Source: an uncultured Geobacteraceae bacterium
GTDB lineage: Bacteria > Desulfobacterota > Desulfuromonadia > Geobacterales > Pseudopelobacteraceae
Length of the DNA stretch: 64,000 nt
NCBI GenBank assembly: GCA_903875605.1
Contig: CAIQWT010000102.1
Span: forward strand, 21,782-85,781
Direction: 5' to 3'
In this document: positions 60,115 to 64,000 of the stretch, piece by piece
Layout of the letters: each line of letters begins with the position of its first letter
Numbering within the stretch: the stretch's first letter is position 1
Notes under the pieces: model-generated
The model's input: only the letters and a program-made list of their open reading frames with translations
Told to the model about the DNA's origin: nothing
Database searches by the model: none
Translations under genes and position numbers: made by a program

Positions 60115-60305
60115 GCTGCTTTCCTCCTCTGTATCTTGCTGTATGCCTTGATCAATGCCTTCGACTCTTCGAGCTTTCCCTGACGAGCCAACTGAATGGC
60201 TTGCTGTAATGGAGTAACGAGTGGAGGTTGATCGAAAGAGGTAAGATTCATACTTTCCCGTATTGCCTTGACGATTGCCTGAATGTCTTCCTGGTCGAGT
60301 GTCAT
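60111..60305 (-). CDS. Small helical phage protein
   Basis: A 64-residue protein (DQEDIQAIVKAIRESMNLTSF; LQQAIQLARQGKLEESKALIKAYSKIQRRK). It has amphipathic helices and a basic tail; no family recognised. It belongs to the early leftward operon. Confidence 0.6.
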   Translation of the reverse strand: MTLDQEDIQAIVKAIRESMNLTSFDQPPLVTPLQQAIQLARQGKLEESKALIKAYSKIQRRKAA

Positions 60306-60314
60306 GTCTTGCTC

Positions 60315-60422
60315 CTAATACCGGCCAGTTCGTTCAAGCCGATCAGACAACATCAATAAAATTTGAATGACGAGCTCCGACATCTTGTCTAGTTGTTCCT
60401 GGGTATACGTTGGCTCGGACAT
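60315..60422 (-). CDS. 35-residue micro-gene
   Basis: ATG 60422, preceded by GGAGGTAAATAGTT, encodes MSEPTYTQEQLDKMSELVIQ...RLERTGRY. One amphipathic or weakly hydrophobic helix (LVIQILLMLS) fills the middle. It lies between the antirepressor and the next small gene, in line with a compact early operon. Confidence 0.55.
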   Translation of the reverse strand: MSEPTYTQEQLDKMSELVIQILLMLSDRLERTGRY

Positions 60423-60424
60423 AA

Positions 60425-61141
60425 CTATTTACCTCCAAAGATCTGAGCTAACTTGGTGAGCCCTTTCGGAGTGACACGGACCTGTTCCGTCACCTTCTCG
60501 CTGCCATCGCCTCGGGAAACAGTTGTGACCTTGTGCTCAAGCAGCATCTGCTGGAGCTTGTCCTGATACGCGATAGGATGATCACAACCAGGACGGTGAT
60601 AGATCCATCCGTTTGCTTTGAGGTAAGGAATAAGGACTTTTTTAGGCTGGATGCCCAGAGTCTTAGCTGCATCGGTAAGACAGAGAGATCCATCTGCAAG
60701 AGAAATACGGTGGAGCGCTTCGGAGTGTGGCTGAATTACTGAAATGAGTTTGTCGCGTTCGCTGATTTTATCGGCCAGATCTGCGGCCAGTCGTAATGCT
60801 TCGGGGAGAGTCTGAGGTATTGCGGGATTCTGATTTGTTGCCAGTTCGTAGAATGTTTTGACCAGGCGTTTTTTGAATGTCCTGGCGATTTCTGTATTCT
60901 TGGCGTATGTCATGATCAATGTTGCTTGGCGTTCGTTGAGTTCCGCAACTGTCAGCGGATAATTGCCGCCCTGGGGAAGATCGACCACTCGCGTTTGAAA
61001 CGCGACCCTTCCGAACTCTTCCAGATCCGCCTGGTGTGACCGAACCAGCTCCAGAATATTCTTGTGCTGAACTTCCAGACCTTCAGCGATTGTCAATGTT
61101 GTTGTCACCAGAGAGCCGTTGTTGACTGTTACAAGTTCCAT
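60425..61141 (-). CDS. Rha/KilAC phage antirepressor
   Basis: A 238-residue protein. Residues 1-110 (LTIAEGLEVQHKNILELVRSHQADLEEFG; YPLTVAELNERQATLIMTYAKN) are the Rha domain. The C-terminal part (LTDAAKTLGIQPKKVLIPYLKANGWIYHRPG) is KilAC/ANT. Such proteins antagonise repressor and help the lytic decision. AAGGAGAAC precedes the ATG. Confidence 0.85.
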   Translation of the reverse strand: MELVTVNNGSLVTTTLTIAEGLEVQHKNILELVRSHQADLEEFGRVAFQTRVVDLPQGGNYPLTVAELNERQATLIMTYAKNTEIARTFKKRLVKTFYELATNQNPAIPQTLPEALRLAADLADKISERDKLISVIQPHSEALHRISLADGSLCLTDAAKTLGIQPKKVLIPYLKANGWIYHRPGCDHPIAYQDKLQQMLLEHKVTTVSRGDGSEKVTEQVRVTPKGLTKLAQIFGGK

Positions 61142-61207
61142 GTGATAAGTTCTCCTTGTCGAAGTTTTTTTGTACCTGGCTCACTGTTCCCGCAGTGGGC
61201 CTTTGCT

Positions 61208-61381
61208 TTATACGTTCTGCATCTTCTGTACTGCCGCCCTGACTTCTTCTTCGATAGCCAACCACTTGCCTTTTGGACTTGTACGAATCACAGGAATCTT
61301 TCCCGCGACTGCCAATTCTCTGAGCCAGTGGTATGGCAGACCTGTCTTTCCCGCCAATTTCTGTAATGGTTCGTAAATCAA
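61208..61381 (-). CDS. Small helix-turn-helix protein (excisionase/early-regulator type), TTG start
   Basis: A 57-residue gene read from TTG 61381 with a perfect AGGAGGTG seven bases ahead. MIYEPLQKLAGKTGLPYHWLRELAVAGKIPVIRTSPKGKW is the winged-helix pattern of AlpA/Cox-like excisionases and small regulators (LAGKTGLPYHWLREL helix pair followed by a wing). It is the first gene of the leftward operon, opposite the repressor, so an Xis or Cro-like role is likely. A longer frame in the other register here is a shadow. Confidence 0.7.
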   Translation of the reverse strand: MIYEPLQKLAGKTGLPYHWLRELAVAGKIPVIRTSPKGKWLAIEEEVRAAVQKMQNV

Positions 61382-61446
61382 TAGCTTTCACCTCCTTTCT
61401 TTAAAAACTTGCAAAATCTTTCAAAAACTGAAATAATACTTTCAAT

Positions 61447-61523
61447 TTTTAATTTCTAAACATCTTAAATCGGTTATATTTTAGAAAATAAAGTTTGTCA
61501 ACAAGTATTTTTTAGAAAGTAAA
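61447..61523. promoter_or_regulatory. Three operator-like sites between repressor and early genes
   Basis: A 14-bp motif (TTTTAGAAANTAAA) occurs at 61479-61492 and 61510-61523 on plus and at 61447-61460 on minus. Spacings are 31-32 bp, about three helical turns, as in lambda operators. They overlap the divergent promoters and should bind the LexA/CI-like repressor. The surroundings are very AT-rich, so chance similarity adds some doubt. Confidence 0.65.
61473..61501 (-). promoter_or_regulatory. Early leftward promoter
   Basis: On the minus strand TTGACA (61496-61501), a 17-bp spacer and TATAAC (61473-61478) match sigma-70 almost perfectly. One operator-like motif fills the spacer, as expected for direct repression. 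It points at the HTH and antirepressor genes. Confidence 0.75.
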
Positions 61524-61527
61524 TAAA

Positions 61528-62271
61528 ATGTTAAATAGACTTTTGTCGGCATTAGAAAATAAAGGTATAAGCGGGAGAGGATCGGCCTCTAAGATAGCCA
61601 AGGCGACCGGATATTCTGCGGCGACTGTTAGCGTTGCGTTCAGTGATGAGCAAAAACTTACTGATAAGTTCTTGAGAGCGGTATGTGTTGCTTATGGAAT
61701 CAATGAGGAATGGGTAAAGACAGGCGAAGGGGAAATGCTTAAGTCCCTGCTTGATAGACTTTCAGTTACTGCTGAAGAAGTAATCGAGCGTATGCGACAA
61801 ATGGGGATTGCCGTCGGTCCTAAGATAGAAGCAAATCACACGAAATCGACGAGCGATGTGCAGGCAGATATTACCAACATCATGCTTTCGCACCGAACTA
61901 TTCCAGTGATTTCATACGCTCAAGCTGGGGATGCTGGATTCTGGGAAGATGCCTATCCAGTAGGAGAGGGGATGGAGCGGATCGACTGCCCTGCTCAGAT
62001 CACGGATCCGAACGCCTTCGCTTTCCGAGTCGAAGGAACGAGCATGGTCCCCAGGTATTATCAGGGAGAAACTGTGATCGTTGATACCAGCAAGGAAGTT
62101 ATCAATAACGATGATGTCGTCGTTAAATTGAAAGACGGTAGAGTCATGGTGAAGAGATACAGGAAGACGAACGGAACGGTTCTTCTGGAGAGTTATAATC
62201 CGTCTGAGGATCTGATCATTGCAAAGCCGGAAGAGATTCGTTGCTGTTACAAGGTTGTTTGCAGAATATAG
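61528..62271 (+). CDS. LexA/CI-type phage repressor (S24 peptidase)
   Basis: A 247-residue repressor. Residues 1-70 contain an HTH (ASKIAKATGYSAATVSVAFS). The C-terminal S24 domain has the Ala-Gly cleavage site at 133-134 (SYAQAGDAG), catalytic Ser172 in EGTSMVPRY and Lys209 in VMVKRY. RecA-stimulated self-cleavage should link induction to DNA damage. No strong Shine-Dalgarno sequence precedes the ATG. It heads the rightward lysogeny operon that ends with the integrase. Confidence 0.88.
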   Translation: MLNRLLSALENKGISGRGSASKIAKATGYSAATVSVAFSDEQKLTDKFLRAVCVAYGINEEWVKTGEGEMLKSLLDRLSVTAEEVIERMRQMGIAVGPKIEANHTKSTSDVQADITNIMLSHRTIPVISYAQAGDAGFWEDAYPVGEGMERIDCPAQITDPNAFAFRVEGTSMVPRYYQGETVIVDTSKEVINNDDVVVKLKDGRVMVKRYRKTNGTVLLESYNPSEDLIIAKPEEIRCCYKVVCRI

Positions 62272-62279
62272 GAGGGGAT

Positions 62280-62555
62280 ATGTACACTCTTGTTAATATG
62301 GTTATGTTGTTGGCTATTCCGGCACTGATTTACTCTGGTTTTAAACAGATATCTCCAATAATACCTATAACAATTTCATCAATAGTGTGGTTTTACCAAC
62401 TGACTATCAGATGCACTCAGCTGAAAATGAGTGCAAGAATGGTTGGAGATCATAAAGAATGCCGTAAGATTGATTTTAAAAACGCAATGTCGAGTTTAAT
62501 AATTTCATCTATCATTTATTGGGTTGGTTTCGGAATTGGAATGTTATTTAAATGA
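62280..62555 (+). CDS. Small membrane protein of the lysogeny operon
   Basis: A 91-residue protein starting at ATG 62280 with AGGAGGGG upstream. It has three hydrophobic segments (VNMVMLLAIPALIYSGF; PIIPITISSIVWFYQL; SLIISSIIYWVGFGIGMLF). I know no family. Co-expression with the repressor makes superinfection exclusion or another lysogen trait plausible. It overlaps the next gene by four bases (ATGA). Confidence 0.65.
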   Translation: MYTLVNMVMLLAIPALIYSGFKQISPIIPITISSIVWFYQLTIRCTQLKMSARMVGDHKECRKIDFKNAMSSLIISSIIYWVGFGIGMLFK

Positions 62556-62812
62556 TCCGCCTGGTAGTACTTATCGCCGTTAGACTTCTTTGCTATTCAT
62601 CTGCTCATCAGATCCCGCGCAATGAGTCAGGCCGGATCGCCAGGAGTCAATCGGCAAAGACAGAATTCAAGCAGCAGACAGGTTATCCAAAAGGCCGACC
62701 TGGTTATGTGATTGACCATATTATTCCATTGAAGCGCGGAGGCTGCGACTATTTCCGCAACATGCAATGGCAGACAATTGAGGAAGCAAAAGAAAAGGAT
62801 AAATGGGAATGA
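62552..62812 (+). CDS. Exported HNH-nuclease-like protein
   Basis: An 86-residue protein. The first 20 residues (IRLVVLIAVRLLCYSSAH) look like a short signal peptide or anchor. SAKTEFKQQTGYPKGRPGYVIDHIIPLKRGGCDYFRNMQWQTIEEAKEKDKW is the HNH pattern (DHIIPL..GG..NMQW) of small HNH proteins, many of which carry signals. A periplasmic DNase that attacks incoming DNA is conceivable. It lies in the lysogeny operon just before the integrase. Confidence 0.75.
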   Translation: MIRLVVLIAVRLLCYSSAHQIPRNESGRIARSQSAKTEFKQQTGYPKGRPGYVIDHIIPLKRGGCDYFRNMQWQTIEEAKEKDKWE

Positions 62813-63846
62813 GCGTCTACACCCATCCAAATAAACCAGGCTTTTTTATAATCAAGATCAGCCATGGCCGCAAGGGTAAGCCGAATTACTACACGGTGCA
62901 GGGAACCAAAGAAGAGGCACAGATCTATGAAAGAGAACTGAGAGGAGTCACCGACGATTCCGATCCTGGCTTCCTCGATAAACTTCCAGAGTTCAAGATC
63001 TCCTATAAGAATGAAGTCATGTCTGGGACGTACACTGATTTTGAGTGGGCATGGAAACAAATCGAACCGTTCTTTAAGACCATGAAGATCAGACACATCA
63101 CTCCGTTTATTATTGAGCAATATAAGTCTCTGCGCGCTAAAACTGTGAAGAAGAGAACAGTCAACCGAGAACTATCATACTTGTCGAAGTACCTCCATTT
63201 CTGCGGCAGCGTCATAAAGCCGGTCAAGTTCAGAAAGAAGGACTGCGCTTCTCCTATGCCGGAACCTATGAGCATGGATGAGATGGATAAGATCGTCGCG
63301 CTGCTGCCGTACCCAGTGAAGCAGCTTGTTCAACTAATGGAGTACAACGGCATCCGGAGGACCGAGGCGTTCACGATCCGATCAGAAGATGCCGATAAGG
63401 ACGGGAGATATATCAGGATCTGGGGGAAGGGCGGGAAGTGGAGAATCGCACCCATTGAGGAACCAGAACTCCAGCAGGCGATCATAGACTCAAAGAAGGC
63501 GCGCCCAGATGGATACCTATTCCCGAATATGAGACAGGGCAAATTCCATTTGCAGCCTTATAAGGATATTCGGAAGACGCTGAAGGCAGCAGCCGTGAAA
63601 GCTGGAGTCACCCAGCGAGTTTATAATCACCTATTTCGGCACTCATTCGCCACGGCCCTGGTCGAAGAAGGTGAGAACATGGCGATCATCCAGGAACTCA
63701 TGGGACATGCTGATATTAAGCAAACGAGAGATTATACGAAGATTTCCACGAGCCACACCAGGAGAGGCGCGGCTAAATTAGTGGGTAGGAATGCACTAGA
63801 CATGCCAAAAGATGTTGCTATTGTTGCTACTGAGCAAGCCCAGTGA
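62803..63846 (+). CDS. Tyrosine-recombinase integrase
   Basis: A 347-residue phage integrase. Catalytic residues are Arg185 (GIRRTE), the Lys in GKGGKW, His276 and Arg279 (HLFRHSFA), His302 (GHADI) and Tyr311 (TRDYTK). The N-terminal part (NKPGFFIIKISHGRKGKPNYY; TVNRELSYLSKYLHF) binds arm and core sites. The start could also be ATG 62809, giving a standard ATGA overlap. It ends 30 bp before the right attachment site, and it acts on the tRNA-Pro target. Confidence 0.93.
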   Translation: MGMSVYTHPNKPGFFIIKISHGRKGKPNYYTVQGTKEEAQIYERELRGVTDDSDPGFLDKLPEFKISYKNEVMSGTYTDFEWAWKQIEPFFKTMKIRHITPFIIEQYKSLRAKTVKKRTVNRELSYLSKYLHFCGSVIKPVKFRKKDCASPMPEPMSMDEMDKIVALLPYPVKQLVQLMEYNGIRRTEAFTIRSEDADKDGRYIRIWGKGGKWRIAPIEEPELQQAIIDSKKARPDGYLFPNMRQGKFHLQPYKDIRKTLKAAAVKAGVTQRVYNHLFRHSFATALVEEGENMAIIQELMGHADIKQTRDYTKISTSHTRRGAAKLVGRNALDMPKDVAIVATEQAQ

Positions 63847-63876
63847 TAGTAACGGTCTATGGCATATCAAGCAAAG

Positions 63877-63921
63877 CTGGGGGTCTAGTGGTCGCAAGTT
63901 CAAATCTTGTCGCACCGACCA
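63877..63921 (+). other. Right attachment site with displaced tRNA-Pro 3' fragment
   Basis: The 45-bp copy of the left site, coding only the anticodon loop to the CCA end. No 5' half lies before it, so it is not a functional tRNA. Confidence 0.95.
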
Positions 63922-63926
63922 ATAAT

Positions 63927-63967
63927 AACAGCCACTTAGCTTAACTGCTAGGTGGCTGTTTTATTTT
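63927..63967 (+). terminator. Terminator after the right attachment site
   Basis: AACAGCCACTTAGC and GCTAGGTGGCTGTT pair over 14 bp with one wobble, followed by a T-rich tract. It is probably the original terminator of the tRNA-Pro gene before integration and now also ends the integrase transcript. The last 33 bases of the window show nothing else. Confidence 0.85.
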
Positions 63968-64000
63968 GTTGTAGCAGATTGCAGAATGTAAAAATCATAG

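Larger units (their letters stand above)
24650..63921. mobile_element. Podovirus-like prophage integrated in tRNA-Pro
   Basis: The element is bounded by a perfect 45-bp direct repeat, and one unit is 39,227 bp. It holds integrase, CI-like repressor, antirepressor, recombination, replication, terminase, head, tail, ejection, fibre and lysis genes. The gene order terS-terL-small-portal-Bbp19-scaffold-capsid-Bbp16-tail tubes-gp13/gp14-like-giant protein matches BPP-1/BcepC6B-type short-tailed phages. No reverse transcriptase or variable repeat of a BPP-1-type diversity element was seen. Only one early gene looks broken, so the prophage may be inducible. Confidence 0.95.

Noticed and set aside
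61083..61391. A 102-residue minus-strand frame over the excisionase-like gene
   Set aside because: Its translation is Ser/Arg/Gln-rich without pattern, while the other register gives a convincing HTH protein with a better ribosome site.
24650..63921. A BPP-1-type diversity-generating retroelement
   Set aside because: The head and tail genes resemble BPP-1, but no reverse transcriptase, template/variable repeat pair or Mtd-like gene was found around the fibre genes.
63877..63921. A second tRNA-Pro gene at the right end
   Set aside because: Only the 3' part from the anticodon loop is present; the 5' acceptor arm, D arm and 5' anticodon stem are missing.
1..64000. CRISPR array
   Set aside because: No series of equal direct repeats with unique spacers was seen. 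The only regular short repeat series is the 11-bp array at 54748-54814, which has no spacers.

Overview
The window joins about 24.6 kb of bacterial chromosome to a complete-looking 39.2 kb prophage. The chromosomal genes resemble a Geobacter-like (Desulfuromonadia) deltaproteobacterium. This rests on a PIN-PhoH protein, a YlxR-L7Ae fusion in a nusA-infB operon, a MshEN/PilB-type ATPase beside a LysM protein, and a 2-oxoglutarate dehydrogenase E1. The genus is inferred from gene content and order; no marker gene proves it.

Chromosome, all main genes on + (1-24617): phoH (cut by the left edge), tsaD, an IS200/IS605 tnpB remnant, rsmA, a tsaC/yrdC gene, a small membrane protein, yihY and sucA without a neighbouring sucB. 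Next come two envelope genes (degenerate receiver plus one membrane segment; LysM) and a pilB/gspE-type ATPase. The classical translation and RNA operon follows: rimP, nusA, ylxR-L7Ae, infB, rbfA, nrnA, truB, rpsO, pnp. A terminator-like hairpin lies directly before the rimP start codon.

Prophage (24650-63921): it sits in the 3' part of a tRNA-Pro(GGG) gene and is bounded by a perfect 45-bp direct repeat. The intact tRNA is on the left, the displaced 3' fragment on the right, and each copy has its own terminator. The phage is a podovirus of the BPP-1/BcepC6B kind, judged from terminase, portal, Bbp19-like, capsid, Bbp16-like, tail adaptor and nozzle, T7 gp13/gp14-like internal proteins and a T7 gp17-like fibre base. 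Nearly everything is on the minus strand and transcribed right to left from about 61.4 kb: a small HTH protein, a Rha/KilAC antirepressor, several tiny genes, a coiled-coil protein, a RecE-like nuclease with a putative annealing protein, Ref-like HNH proteins, a DUF1064 nuclease, a replication initiator with internal iterons, a DnaC-like loader, terminase, head, tail, ejection proteins, fibres and lysis. The right end carries a + strand lysogeny operon: LexA/CI-like repressor, three-helix membrane protein, exported HNH protein and integrase. Three related operator sites lie between the two divergent units.

The most notable items are these. A 2422-residue ejected polyvalent protein carries MuF-C-like, ADP-ribosyltransferase-like and HExxH domains. 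A 57-residue phage membrane peptide ends in a CXXCH haem-binding motif. Two fibre/tailspike proteins have signal peptides. The initiator gene contains an 11-bp iteron array. One small early gene is broken by a frameshift at an A6 run. Several tiny genes shorter than 60 codons have good ribosome binding sites. All functions are read from sequence patterns by eye; no searches were run.
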